From Variovorax sp. MHTC-1 (GTDB taxonomy: Bacteria; Pseudomonadota; Gammaproteobacteria; Burkholderiales; Burkholderiaceae_C): a stretch of 64,000 nucleotides of DNA. The first letter of the stretch is position 1. Every line of letters starts with the position of its first letter. Below the pieces are notes generated by a model. That model searched no databases, was not told where the DNA came from, and was given only the letters and a program-made list of their open reading frames with translations. The stretch is taken from positions 620,001 through 684,000 of the forward strand of contig NZ_RWKI01000001.1 in the NCBI RefSeq assembly GCF_003984645.1. The letters are read 5' to 3'. Both the position numbers and the translations under genes were made by a program. Shown one piece after another: positions 40,958 through 50,126 of this stretch.

Positions 40958-41431
40958 TCAGCGCCAGCAGTCCTCGATCGCGACGCCGGCCTTGGCGTCC
41001 TTGATGTTTCTGCGCCCGACGTTGTCCAGTTGCAGCGTGCCGCAGCGATCGCCCTTCATCGAACCGGTGGGCGTGGCCTGGAGATTGAATGAGCTCGGCG
41101 TCAGGGAGTTCGTCACGAAATCGATCGCATAAGTCTGGGCGCCCTGCGGGGGCACGATTTTCAACTCGCTGGGCAGCGTCATGTCGGTGCCCGTGCCGAC
41201 CGCCCTTTTGAAACTGTCGTTCTGCGAATAGAAGCGCTGCATGTACTGCGCCGCTTCCAACAGCTGGGCCCGCGCCTCCGCGCGCCTGGACTTGCGGACC
41301 GACTCGACGTAGCTGGGATAGGCGATTGAAGCGAGGATCGCGACGATCGCGACCACGATCATCACCTCGATGAGAGTGAAGCCTCGAAGGTGGCGCATGG
41401 ATTGTTCAGGGACTCGCATGGCGGCGCTCAT
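40958..41431 (-). CDS. pilE: type IV pilin-like protein PilE
   Basis: A 157-residue prepilin. The prepilin peptidase site is RG|FTLIEVMIVVAIVAILAS, with the usual Glu at mature position 5, followed by a long N-terminal helix and a globular part ending with a Cys pair (GDRCGTLQL and AIEDCWR). The ATG at 41431 shares one base with the pilY1 stop (TGATG), which suggests coupling and gives a 17-residue leader; the ATG at 41398 would give a normal 6-residue leader. It is the last gene of the minor-pilin operon. Confidence 0.88.
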   Translation of the reverse strand: MSAAMRVPEQSMRHLRGFTLIEVMIVVAIVAILASIAYPSYVESVRKSRRAEARAQLLEAAQYMQRFYSQNDSFKRAVGTGTDMTLPSELKIVPPQGAQTYAIDFVTNSLTPSSFNLQATPTGSMKGDRCGTLQLDNVGRRNIKDAKAGVAIEDCWR

Positions 41432-43244
41432 CAGTACGCGGGAGGCGTTGCAATCTGCCGCCATTGCCGGCCGATGGGGGTTTTGCCCAGCTGGACCAGC
41501 TCGCTGGTACCAGCGCCTTCGACGCGAACCTGCGAAGAAGACCCGGCATCGGGCACGCCGACTATTGCCTTGTCGCCGATGGATCCATGGCTCGTGATGA
41601 CCGCCGCGGCGTTGTCCGCCGCAGTGATGTACCCGTCGCCGCTGGTATCGAAGGTCGGCCCGTCGCGCCCGGGCGCACCGGTGAACGGGTCCAGTACGAA
41701 GAGATAGCCGCGCGGTTCGGTGGCGGTACAGCCGGTGGCAGTGCCGCCGGGCACCATGGTGTCGAAGATCACGCGGCCGGAGTGCAGCTGCGGTTCGTAG
41801 ATCAGGCGCTGCCCCAAGGCGATGTTCATGCGAATCCTCCAGCCCCGCTTCTTCGCGTCGTCGCCCGCTCCATAGTCCACGCCGTTGTTGCTGAGGCCGA
41901 AGTAGTTGCCGGACGCGTCGCCGATGGTCAGCCTCTCGATGGTCTGCGTCACGAGCAGATCGTTGTCGGTGACGCGATCATCGGACTTGGCGGAGCTTGC
42001 TCCGACTTTCACCTTGTCCCAGACCCCGTACAAGGTCCGCTCCGACTGATTGTCGGAGTCTTCCCTTTCGAACAGCTTGCCCGATCCGGCCAGGACCATG
42101 AGGCCCCCGAGCGGGTGGCGCGTGACATTGGGCGCCGCGGTGATGGGCTCCGGCTCGCCTTTGCTGTTCGCGGCCTGGAAGAGCGGATTTCCGCCGAAGG
42201 CCACGCCCCATTCCGAAGCCGTGGGCGACGACAGGTCGAACTTCCACAGGTTCCCGTAGAGGTCGCCGGCAAAAGCGGCCACGATGCGCTTGGCGCCATC
42301 GCGCACCAGCTTAACGCCGCCAAGGCCGTTGGGCTTGTCTGTCGTTCCCTCACCGGTGTCGAGCACGGCCACGCGTGAGCCGGTTCGTGCGTCGATCATG
42401 TACAGATTTCTTCGCCGTCGACAGTGGTCGTAGGGCTGTTGATCGTGCCGTAGCCCACGCGGAACCCCGATGGCACATCGGCAAATGCTTCGGACGTACC
42501 GCCTATGGCGACCTTGAGGCGATTGCGCGCATAGGTGAACCAGTTCGAAAAGTTCTGTATTTCTTCTTTGTAGGTGCAGGTGTCGCCGGTGCAATCCTGA
42601 CGATTCGCGCTCTTCGGATAGCTGTTGTTGGAAGACGAGATCAGGACCTGCGTGTAGTCGGCCAGGTTCCTGCCCGTTGCCCCGGGCGCGAGCTGGTAGT
42701 ACTGGGCAGGCCAGAAGGTCTCCGCGCTGGCGCTCAGCTGACCAACCGTGCAGGCGGCAGTCAAGTCCTCGCACCAGAACGCGGTGACGGTCTGCGTCGC
42801 AACCAGATTGACCTTTGTCGCAGGATTCTGCGGATCGAGCGGAGCCTCGGTCTCGGAATACTCGGGAAACCGCAAGCCATCTGCCTTGAGCCAGGGTCGG
42901 TAGCGGATCTCCGGGTTGTAGTAAAGAGAATTGGTCCCGGCCGACCGTATTCGACGCGCAAACAACGAGCTGCTCTTGTAAGTCGCCACCGAGCGGCAGC
43001 AATCCCAATAGCCCCCCGCCGGATACCACGCCACGGCTCCTGCGACGACCCCGGGCACGGAGCAGATCGAGTCGGGCAAGCACTCGAATTCCATCGATCC
43101 TGAGTCGTCGAGCGTGAACATCAGATTCGGAAAAACCGAGGAGTTCGATCGCGTCAAGGGCACCTGCGACAAGCCTGCCCACACATTGCCCGCCACCAGA
43201 ACACCCGCCGCAATCACGGCCGATAGTCGAATCCAGGTTTTCAT
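41431..43244 (-). pseudogene. pilY1: pilY1, broken by internal deletion and frameshift
   Basis: The gene starts at 43244 with a fine Shine-Dalgarno (AGGAGGAACGAAG) and signal peptide. The first 282 codons match the PilY1 N-terminus (LMFTLDDSGSMEFECLPDSI) but end at a TGA at 42396 after TTTVDGEEICT. From about 42411 another frame gives the C-terminal beta-propeller (LYMIDARTGSRVAVLDTGEG, then AGDLYGNLWKFD and calcium-loop DTSGDGYITAADN) to 41431. The two parts are in different frames and the middle of a normal PilY1 (more than 1000 residues in all) is missing. PilY1 is the pilus-tip adhesin/regulator. Unless this is an assembly error, full-length PilY1 is not made. Confidence 0.8.
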
Positions 43245-43270
43245 CTTCGTTCCTCCTGTTCCTTCTCTTG

Positions 43271-43840
43271 CTAGCGCCTGCGCGTCACCGTGGACTGCAG
43301 CCACACCTCGCCACCCGCGTCGGGGGGGCTTGTCGATGTTGTTTGGTGGTAGTCGGCACTGAAGCCGATCGCGGTGATGAGGAAGGCATCGACCTCGGCG
43401 CCCTCGTCGCTGTCCAATCGCATCCGCTCGACCATGCAGCGCGGCAGCGCAGTCGACGGCAGCTTTCTTGCCGCGCTGTCTTTGGAGTTGACCATGGTGG
43501 TATCGATCGCGATCGCCTTGCGCACCCCGGGTTCCCAATTGGTCCGGTTGCTCCACAGCATCGGCGCGCTACCGTCCATCGGATAGGGAGCCGGCTGCAA
43601 CTCGTCGACGCCGCTCACGACCTTGGAATTCCTCAGCACTTGGTCTTCGCAGAAGCGCAGCGCCGTTTCCGCCGCCTGGAACGCCACGGTGTGCGTCCTC
43701 AAGGCCTTGGACACCTGCTCGCCGGAGGTCGCTCGGCGGATAGCCACGGTGGCGACGAGCGAGATCAGGACCAGCAGTACCAGCGCCAGGATCAGCACGA
43801 TCCCGCGCTCGCGAGCCATGGTTGCGATACGCGAGCTCAT
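43271..43840 (-). CDS. pilX: type IV pilus minor-pilin assembly protein PilX
   Basis: A 189-residue protein with a hydrophobic N-terminal helix (GIVLILALVLLVLISLVATV) and a globular part. The helix begins ARERGIVLILAL, as in PilX, and lacks the usual Glu5. The ATG at 43840 overlaps the pilW TGA by four bases. It is one of the minor pilins that start pilus assembly with PilV, PilW and FimT. Two cysteines (FCEDQV, RCMVER) may form a disulfide. Confidence 0.85.
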   Translation of the reverse strand: MSSRIATMARERGIVLILALVLLVLISLVATVAIRRATSGEQVSKALRTHTVAFQAAETALRFCEDQVLRNSKVVSGVDELQPAPYPMDGSAPMLWSNRTNWEPGVRKAIAIDTTMVNSKDSAARKLPSTALPRCMVERMRLDSDEGAEVDAFLITAIGFSADYHQTTSTSPPDAGGEVWLQSTVTRRR

Positions 43841-44802
43841 GGCGCGCCTCCCGCGAACCCGCCGCGGTTGCGCAGCGCGATGGTGCTGACGTAGGCGCGG
43901 CGGATCAGCCCGTCGCCGGAAAGTGCTGGCTGCCCATCGCAGTCGACATACTTGCCAGCACCCGCCGGATCGGGCTCGGCGCTGCGCATGAGCAGGCACA
44001 GCCGGACCGTCACGACGCGGGACCAGCGCTGATCGACGGTCCCGCCCAGAGCATCGACGTCGGCCGCCTTGTCGACGTACTGCACGACGTCGGGGCTCTG
44101 GCCGTCCGCAGCCAGGCCGTAGCGCAGCGTCATGTCCTCCACGTACTGCGTGATGGGCTGCGAGGCAAACGACGGTTTGCCGTTGCCGCCGCATGACAAT
44201 TCCGGCGTGCCGTTCGACTTGCTGACGCCGACAATGAAGCGGGACTCGACGAGCGGATACGACGGGTAAGAGTCACTCATGGCGCTTGCCGAGTACCGGG
44301 TTGCAGCGACGGCTTGGTCCAGGCAGTCGGTATTGGGCAGCAAGGCGCGCGCGCCGTCGCTACCGGCCTCGTCGGCACCTTCGAAGCGAAGCGCGAACGC
44401 GGCGGCACCGGTCGCCGCGTCGCTGCACGCGAGATCCTCGAACGCGGCGACGGTCGGATTCGCGAAGCCGTGGTCGCAGGCGCGGATGGCGGCACCGATG
44501 AAATTCCTGTCGGGCACGGAGACCAGCACCTTGTCGACCATCACGGCGCCGGCTGCCACGCTGCGGCGGGGAATGCTGAAGCCGGCCATGCGAAGCTGCG
44601 TCCCGACGAAGTCGAGCGCAATCGCCGCGTCCTCGTTCATCCGCGAGATCGCCGTGGCTTGTCGGCTGCTGGCGCCAGTGGAGAGATAGACGACGATCAG
44701 CGCGCCCAGCACCACGAGGCCGATCGTGATGGCGACGAGCAGTTCGAGCAGGGTGCGGCCCTGCGCGCGCGCAGAAGGCGAGCGACTTTCGATCTTCTTC
44801 AT
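43837..44802 (-). CDS. pilW: type IV pilus minor pilin PilW
   Basis: A 321-residue minor pilin. A short leader ends AQG|RTLLELLVAITIGLVVL, with Glu at mature position 5. A large globular domain with several cysteine pairs follows (AACDHG-like, LACSDAATG, LLPNTDCLDQ, VDCDGQ). The ATG at 44802 overlaps the pilV stop by four bases; an ATG eight codons earlier lies inside pilV. It takes part in pilus priming. Confidence 0.85.
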   Translation of the reverse strand: MKKIESRSPSARAQGRTLLELLVAITIGLVVLGALIVVYLSTGASSRQATAISRMNEDAAIALDFVGTQLRMAGFSIPRRSVAAGAVMVDKVLVSVPDRNFIGAAIRACDHGFANPTVAAFEDLACSDAATGAAAFALRFEGADEAGSDGARALLPNTDCLDQAVAATRYSASAMSDSYPSYPLVESRFIVGVSKSNGTPELSCGGNGKPSFASQPITQYVEDMTLRYGLAADGQSPDVVQYVDKAADVDALGGTVDQRWSRVVTVRLCLLMRSAEPDPAGAGKYVDCDGQPALSGDGLIRRAYVSTIALRNRGGFAGGAP

Positions 44803-45350
44803 ATGCTGATGCGGTAGTACATGCAACGCGGCCTGGGCGCGCCATCCTTGATGCCGGCCACCGCGCTAGCCGGGCAATCACGCGTCTCTCCAACGCGTCG
44901 GCCGACGTTGCCGAATTCGTCATCGGGGTCGATCCAGAGCAGCCAGACATCGGTTGCCAGGGGATTGATGGCATCGCGCTGGACATACGCATCGCCGCCC
45001 GGCAGGCGCTGTTGCAGTTCACCGATCCACTGCGCCATGTTGATGGCAGCAATTTCATCGACTGTGCAAGCGGTCTTGATCTTGCACGGAGGTGCCGTGA
45101 CCGCCGCAGTCGAGTACGCCGCGGCCCTGGCGTAGGCGCCCTTCTGGAAGGCCTGGACATTGCCGCGCATCCGCTCGCCCAGGTCCGCCGCCAGTGCCAT
45201 GCCGATGGACTGGTATTGCGCCATCTTCACGTACTGCTGCGCAGCCGCTGCCAGGCCCCCCAGGGCCAGCAAGCCGAAAGACATGACCAGGATCGCCACC
45301 AGCACCTCGAGCAGGGAGGCGCCGGCCTGGTGGCACGAACGTCTCGTCAT
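44799..45350 (-). CDS. pilV: type IV pilus minor pilin PilV
   Basis: A 183-residue minor pilin with leader QAG|ASLLEVLVAILVMSFGLL, a long hydrophobic helix and a globular domain containing GDAYVQRDAINPLATDVWLL. Glu is at mature position 5. Start and stop overlap with fimT and pilW by four bases each, so the three are translationally coupled. Confidence 0.85.
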   Translation of the reverse strand: MTRRSCHQAGASLLEVLVAILVMSFGLLALGGLAAAAQQYVKMAQYQSIGMALAADLGERMRGNVQAFQKGAYARAAAYSTAAVTAPPCKIKTACTVDEIAAINMAQWIGELQQRLPGGDAYVQRDAINPLATDVWLLWIDPDDEFGNVGRRVGETRDCPASAVAGIKDGAPRPRCMYYRISI

Positions 45351-45934
45351 GATGAACAGCTCTCGGTGCCGGAGATGAGCCGGACTCGCCCAACGAAGCC
45401 GACGCAGACGCCGCGCTGCAGTGACTCGTTGTTCGACGGCGACTTGAAGATGAAGGTCGAAGCGCCGTTCTTCAGCGTGCCCGTGGGCCTGAACCGGAGG
45501 CTTGCGTAGGTGCCCTGGCGGATTCCCCCGCTCTTGTTCAAGGCGCCTTGTACGCGCAGCAGGCTATCGCCGTGGATGGACTCGAAAGTGCCGTCGCCGT
45601 CGAGGTCGACGAAGGCCATCCAGCCGGCCTCCCAAGCCGGGTCCGCGCTGCAGGCCGGCGTAGCGCTCGTCGCCGCGTTGATACTGCGGCACAGGGTCAC
45701 CGGAAGCCCACGCCTGATCGCTTCGGCGCGCGCGTGGCTGATGGCGCTGACGAAGCTGTCGACGCTGTCCGCGACGCTGTTGCGCTCGATCAGGTTGCGC
45801 ATCGAAGGCGCCGCCATCGACATGAGAATGGCTGCAATGGCGATCGTCACCAACGTCTCGATCAACGTGAAGCCGCCTTGCCCCAAGCTGCGCCCGAATT
45901 TTTCTGGCGTTCGCAAGCAAAATAGTCGCTTCAT
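45347..45934 (-). CDS. fimT: minor pilin FimT/GspH family
   Basis: A 195-residue pseudopilin. The leader ends GQG|GFTLIETLVTIAIAAILMS. The GspH/FimT globular domain shows SVDSFVSAISHARAEAIRRG, then the conserved GWMAFVDLDGDGTFE. It is the first gene of the operon fimT-pilV-pilW-pilX-pilY1-pilE. The ATG at 45934 has a weak AGG Shine-Dalgarno. It is divergent from ribD, with an AT-rich gap of 192 bases between the starts. Confidence 0.87.
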   Translation of the reverse strand: MKRLFCLRTPEKFGRSLGQGGFTLIETLVTIAIAAILMSMAAPSMRNLIERNSVADSVDSFVSAISHARAEAIRRGLPVTLCRSINAATSATPACSADPAWEAGWMAFVDLDGDGTFESIHGDSLLRVQGALNKSGGIRQGTYASLRFRPTGTLKNGASTFIFKSPSNNESLQRGVCVGFVGRVRLISGTESCSS

Positions 45935-46126
45935 ACCTGTGCAATCCACGCCGACAGGCCGGCGCGAACGCTTCTCCCTTGCTCAAATCAATTCGGCGCG
46001 AAGTCTAATTTCCCAAAGCAATGCATGAATAAATCTTTCGACAAACGGATTGAATTGAAGGATCAACGGAAATTCTCGCTAAATCTGAACCAAATCTAAA
46101 TCCGAAGAATTGTGAATTGGCAGCCC

Positions 46127-47245
46127 ATGAATAGAGATATCCAGGCCATGGCCCAGGCACTCGATCTCGCCCGGCAGGCGAGCGTCGAAACGGAGCCGAA
46201 TCCCCGTGTCGGCTGCGTCCTGCTCGACGGAGAAGGCACGGTGATCGGTCGAGGCTCGACGCAAATGGCGGGCGGCCCGCATGCCGAAATCATGGCTTTG
46301 CGCGACGCCGCCGCACGCAATTGCTCGGTCAAAGGCGCCACCGCTTATGTGACGCTCGAGCCCTGCTCGCACCATGGCCGCACCGGCCCCTGCTGCGATG
46401 CATTGATTGCGGCCGGCGTCCGAAAAGTCGTGGCATCCATCGCCGACCCCAATCCCATGGTGTCAGGGCAGGGCTTCGAGCGCCTGCGCGCCGCCGGCGT
46501 CGAATTGGAAGTGGGCGCCGGCGCAGACGAATCGCGCGAACTCAATATCGGCTTCTTCAGCCGCATGGTCCGCAAGACACCCTGGGTCCGGCTCAAGGTC
46601 GCCGCCTCGCTCGACGGCAGAACGGCGTTGACCAACGGCATCAGCCAATGGATCACCTCCGAAGCCGCCCGCGCCGACGGCCACGCCTGGCGCGCGCGTG
46701 CCAGTGCCGTGCTGACCGGCGTCGGCACCGTGCTCGAAGACGACCCGCGGCTCGATGTGCGGCTGGTCCAAACGCCGCGGCAGCCGCATCTGGTGGTGGT
46801 GGACAGCCATTTGCAGACGCCGCCGGAGGCAAAGATATTCGGCGCGGCCCGGCCTGTCTGGATCTATGCCGCCAATCGGAACGAGGCCCGGCAGGCTGCG
46901 CTCGAAGCACGCGGCGCCACGGTCAGCTACCTTGCAAACCCACAAGGCAAGGTCGACTTGGCAGCCATGCTGCGCGATCTCGCCGCGCGCGAGGTCAACG
47001 AGTTGCACGTAGAGGCCGGCCACAAGCTCAACGGCTCCTTGATTCGTGAAGGCTTGGTCGACGAACTGCTGGTCTATGTGGCTCCCAAATTCATCGGTGA
47101 CGGGCTCGGCATGGCCAGCCAGCCGCATGCCGCGGGCGCGCTGACCGCGCTCGGCGATGCCTTGGAGCTCGAGTTCAAGTCCTTCGAGCAGATCGGGCCG
47201 GACCTGCGAATCGTTGCGCGGGTCGCCGGCCGCGACCGGTTTTAG
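46127..47245 (+). CDS. ribD: riboflavin biosynthesis deaminase/reductase RibD
   Basis: A 372-residue bifunctional enzyme. The N-terminal deaminase has zinc-binding HAE (GGPHAEIMALRD) and PCSHHGRTGPCC. The C-terminal reductase begins near residue 150 (VRLKVAASLDGRTALTNGIS). It converts the GTP cyclohydrolase II product to the ribityl pyrimidine in two steps. The ATG at 46127 is preferred over a GTG at 46112. It begins the plus-strand rib run. Confidence 0.95.
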   Translation: MNRDIQAMAQALDLARQASVETEPNPRVGCVLLDGEGTVIGRGSTQMAGGPHAEIMALRDAAARNCSVKGATAYVTLEPCSHHGRTGPCCDALIAAGVRKVVASIADPNPMVSGQGFERLRAAGVELEVGAGADESRELNIGFFSRMVRKTPWVRLKVAASLDGRTALTNGISQWITSEAARADGHAWRARASAVLTGVGTVLEDDPRLDVRLVQTPRQPHLVVVDSHLQTPPEAKIFGAARPVWIYAANRNEARQAALEARGATVSYLANPQGKVDLAAMLRDLAAREVNELHVEAGHKLNGSLIREGLVDELLVYVAPKFIGDGLGMASQPHAAGALTALGDALELEFKSFEQIGPDLRIVARVAGRDRF

Positions 47246-47289
47246 GATTTGCCCCCGGGGCGTCTTCGCATCTCTGCGAAAATGCCGCG

Positions 47290-47943
47290 ATGTTCACCGG
47301 AATCATTACCGGCGTGGGGCGCATCGCCGCCGTCCACGACCTCGGCAGCTCTTCATCCCACGGCAAGCGGCTCAGCATCGCGGTGCCCGACGGCTATCTG
47401 GCCGACGTGAGTCTCGGTGACAGCATCGCGCTCAACGGCGCCTGCATGACCGTCACCTCCCTCGACCCGGCGAATCAGCTCTTCACCATCGACATTTCGG
47501 CCGAATCGCTGGACAAGACGGCCGGCCTCGCCGAAGAAGCGGGCCGCGTCAATCTCGAGAAGGCATTGCGCGCCAACGACCGGCTCGGCGGCCACATCGT
47601 GTCGGGCCACGTGGACGGCATCGGCACGGTCAGCCATTTCGCGCCGGTGGGCGAAAGCTGGGAATTGCGCGTGCTGGCGCCGCCTGCACTGGCGCGCTTC
47701 CTCGCCTACAAGGGCTCGATCACCGTCAACGGCGTGAGCCTCACGGTCAACAGCGTGAGCGATGGCGCCGATGGCAGCGAGATCAGCATCAACCTGATTC
47801 CACACACGGTCGAGAACACCGCGCTCGGCAGCCTGAAGCAAGGCAGCCGGGTCAACCTCGAGATCGACACCGTCGCCCGCTACGTGGAGCGCATGCTTCA
47901 GGCCGGCGCCCTGCCCCTCCCTCAGAAAGACCCAGTCTCATGA
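47290..47943 (+). CDS. ribE: riboflavin synthase alpha chain
   Basis: A 217-residue protein made of two similar lumazine-binding barrels, starting MFTGIITGVGRIAAVHDLG and repeating near residue 100 (LGGHIVSGHVDGIGTV). It dismutates two molecules of 6,7-dimethyl-8-ribityllumazine to riboflavin and the pyrimidine. Its TGA overlaps the ribB(A) ATG by four bases. Confidence 0.95.
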   Translation: MFTGIITGVGRIAAVHDLGSSSSHGKRLSIAVPDGYLADVSLGDSIALNGACMTVTSLDPANQLFTIDISAESLDKTAGLAEEAGRVNLEKALRANDRLGGHIVSGHVDGIGTVSHFAPVGESWELRVLAPPALARFLAYKGSITVNGVSLTVNSVSDGADGSEISINLIPHTVENTALGSLKQGSRVNLEIDTVARYVERMLQAGALPLPQKDPVS

Positions 47944-49100
47944 ATGCCTCCGTCACGCCGATCACCGCCTCGCGCAGCGGCCGGGCGCCCGCGCCGATCT
48001 CCTCGGTCGAAGAGATCGTGGCCGAGCTCGCCGCCGGCCGCATGGTGATCCTGGTCGACGAGGAAGACCGCGAGAACGAAGGCGACATCGTGCTCGCAGC
48101 CGATCACGTGACGCCTGAGGCCATCAACTTCATGGCACGCCATGCGCGCGGCCTGATCTGCCTCACGCTCTCGCGCGAGATGTGCGAGCGGCTGCAGCTG
48201 CCGCCGATGGTGGCGCGCAACGGCGCCAAGCATTCGACCGCCTTCACCGTCTCCATCGAGGCGGCCGAGGGGGTGACCACAGGCATCTCCGCCGCCGACC
48301 GTGCACGCACCGTGCAGGCCGCCGTCGCGCCGAATGCCGTCGCGGCCGACCTGGTGCAGCCCGGCCACATCTTTCCGCTTCAGGCCGTCGACGGCGGCGT
48401 GCTGATGCGCGCCGGCCATACCGAGGCCGGCTGCGACCTCGCCGCCATGGCCGGCTGCTCGCCAGCGTCGGTGATCTGCGAGGTGATGAACGAGGACGGC
48501 ACCATGGCGCGGCTGCCCGACCTGCAGCTCTTCGCCGCCGAGCACGGCATCAAGATCGGCACCATCGCCGCGCTGATCGAGCACCGCAGCCGAACCGAGT
48601 CGCTGGTCGAAAGGGTAGGCTGCCGCGAGATCCACACCGCCTGTGGTTGGTTCACCGCCCATGCCTTCCGCGACAAGCCGAGCCACGGCGTGCACCTGGC
48701 GCTGGTGCGCGGCAAGTGGAACGCGGGCGAGACGGTGGACGTGCGGGTGCACGAGCCGCTGTCGGTACTCGATGCGTTGGAAGTCAACCGCTCGCTGCAC
48801 TCGTGGAGCCTCGATGCCAGCCTGGCCCACATCGCGGCCGAAGGCAAGGGCGTGGCCGTGCTGCTCAACTGCGGCGAGACCGGTGCCGAGCTGCTGTCGC
48901 AGTTCGACGGCACCGCGCGGCCTGCGCAGGCGCCGGAGCGCGGACGCATGGACCTGCGCAGCTACGGCATCGGCGCGCAGATCCTGCGCGAATGCGGCGT
49001 GCACAAGATGAACCTGCTGGGCACGCCGCGCCGCATGCCCAGCATGGCGGCAGGCTACGGCCTCGAGATCGCGGGCTACATCACGAAGGAAGAGCAATGA
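47940..49100 (+). CDS. ribB: 3,4-dihydroxy-2-butanone 4-phosphate synthase with degenerate GTP cyclohydrolase II-like domain
   Basis: A 386-residue protein. Residues 15-215 are a complete DHBP synthase ([49 protein letters not shown]). The C-terminal half has the GTP cyclohydrolase II fold but lacks the zinc cysteine cluster C-x10-C-x-C and the RxGRGIGL motif; the corresponding part reads [20 protein letters not shown] and [16 protein letters not shown]. It should therefore not open GTP, and a separate ribA is expected elsewhere. Similar proteins are known in proteobacteria as RibBX. It overlaps ribE and the minigene before ribH by four bases each. Confidence 0.9.
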   Translation: MNASVTPITASRSGRAPAPISSVEEIVAELAAGRMVILVDEEDRENEGDIVLAADHVTPEAINFMARHARGLICLTLSREMCERLQLPPMVARNGAKHSTAFTVSIEAAEGVTTGISAADRARTVQAAVAPNAVAADLVQPGHIFPLQAVDGGVLMRAGHTEAGCDLAAMAGCSPASVICEVMNEDGTMARLPDLQLFAAEHGIKIGTIAALIEHRSRTESLVERVGCREIHTACGWFTAHAFRDKPSHGVHLALVRGKWNAGETVDVRVHEPLSVLDALEVNRSLHSWSLDASLAHIAAEGKGVAVLLNCGETGAELLSQFDGTARPAQAPERGRMDLRSYGIGAQILRECGVHKMNLLGTPRRMPSMAAGYGLEIAGYITKEEQ

Positions 49101-49132
49101 AGAAGAACACGCACGCAAGGCAGGAAGCCTGA
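49097..49132 (+). CDS. 11-residue ORF linking ribB and ribH
   Basis: [11 protein letters not shown]. Its ATG overlaps the ribB stop (ATGA) and its TGA shares one base with the ribH ATG (TGATG). An AGGAAG Shine-Dalgarno for ribH lies inside it. It may keep ribosomes moving from ribB to ribH by reinitiation. It may equally be chance overlap. Confidence 0.35.
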   Translation: MKKNTHARQEA

Positions 49133-49596
49133 TGCAGCACGCGAACAAGGGCAGCGATGTCGCGCTCGACGGCAAGGGCCTGCGCATCGGCATCGTGCAG
49201 GCACGCTTCAACGGAGACATCACCGATGCCCTGGCCGAGGCGTGCCTCGGCGAGCTCAAGACGCTCGGCGTCGCCGAGGCCGACATCGACCATGTCAGCG
49301 TGCCGGGCGCGCTCGAAGTGCCGGTCGCGCTGCAGGCGCTGGCCGAGCGCAGCCGCTACCAGGCGTTGATCGCGCTGGGCTGCATCATCCGCGGCGAGAC
49401 CTACCACTTCGAGCTGGTGGCCAACGAATCGGGCGCGAGCGTGAGCCGGCTCGCGCTCGACTACCGCATCCCGATCGCCAATGCGATCCTCACCACCGAA
49501 AACCTCGAACAGGCCATCGCGCGGCAGACCGACAAGGGCCGCGACGCGGCGCGCGTCGCAGTCGAGATGGCGCAGCTGCTCACCCATCTTTCATGA
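49132..49596 (+). CDS. ribH: 6,7-dimethyl-8-ribityllumazine synthase
   Basis: A 154-residue enzyme. [51 protein letters not shown] and [14 protein letters not shown] are the standard motifs. It joins the ribityl pyrimidine with dihydroxybutanone phosphate. It normally forms a 60-mer or smaller ring. Its stop overlaps the nusB start by four bases. Confidence 0.96.
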   Translation: MQHANKGSDVALDGKGLRIGIVQARFNGDITDALAEACLGELKTLGVAEADIDHVSVPGALEVPVALQALAERSRYQALIALGCIIRGETYHFELVANESGASVSRLALDYRIPIANAILTTENLEQAIARQTDKGRDAARVAVEMAQLLTHLS

Positions 49597-50126
49597 CTGA
49601 CGACACCAAAGAATCCAGCGGCAAGCCGCGCCAGTCCCGCGCGGGTCTCACCAGCACTGGCGCGCGCAAGGCCTCCGCCAAGTCGACCCGCAGCCGGGCG
49701 CGCGAGTTCGCGCTGCAGGCGCTCTATCAGCACCTGGTGGGACACAACGACGCCGCCTCGATCGACCAGTTCACGCGCGACCTGGCCGGCTTCCACAAGG
49801 CCGACGCGGCGCACTACGACGCGCTGCTGCACGGCTCGATCGCCGCCGCAGACCAGCTCGATGCGCTGATCGTGCCGCTGCTCGACCGCAAGCTCGAAGA
49901 GATCTCGCCGGTCGAGCATGCCGCGATGTGGATCGGCGTGTACGAATTCCAGAACTGCCTCGATGTGCCGTGGCGCGTGGTGCTGAACGAATGCATCGAG
50001 CTTGCCAAGGAATTCGGCGGCACCGATGGCCACAAGTACGTCAACGCGGTGCTCAACGGCCTGGCGCCGCAGCTGCGCCCAGCGGAAGTCGAGGCCGATC
50101 GCGCGAGCGGCAAGGCCAGGCCATGA
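49593..50126 (+). CDS. nusB: transcription antitermination protein NusB
   Basis: A 177-residue all-helical RNA-binding protein. After a basic, disordered N-terminus it shows [17 protein letters not shown] and later [18 protein letters not shown]. NusB pairs with NusE (ribosomal protein S10) on boxA RNA for antitermination of rRNA operons. The ribH-nusB order is very common. It overlaps the following aminotransferase by four bases. Confidence 0.95.
   Translation: MTDDTKESSGKPRQSRAGLTSTGARKASAKSTRSRAREFALQALYQHLVGHNDAASIDQFTRDLAGFHKADAAHYDALLHGSIAAADQLDALIVPLLDRKLEEISPVEHAAMWIGVYEFQNCLDVPWRVVLNECIELAKEFGGTDGHKYVNAVLNGLAPQLRPAEVEADRASGKARP

Noticed and set aside
42380-42420. Programmed frameshift in pilY1
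   Set aside because: No slippery heptamer or pseudoknot is seen at the junction, and the middle of the protein is missing, so a deletion explains it better.
45935-46126. FMN riboswitch upstream of ribD
   Set aside because: The AT-rich gap lacks the conserved RFN-element blocks; the 44-base gap before ribE is too short.
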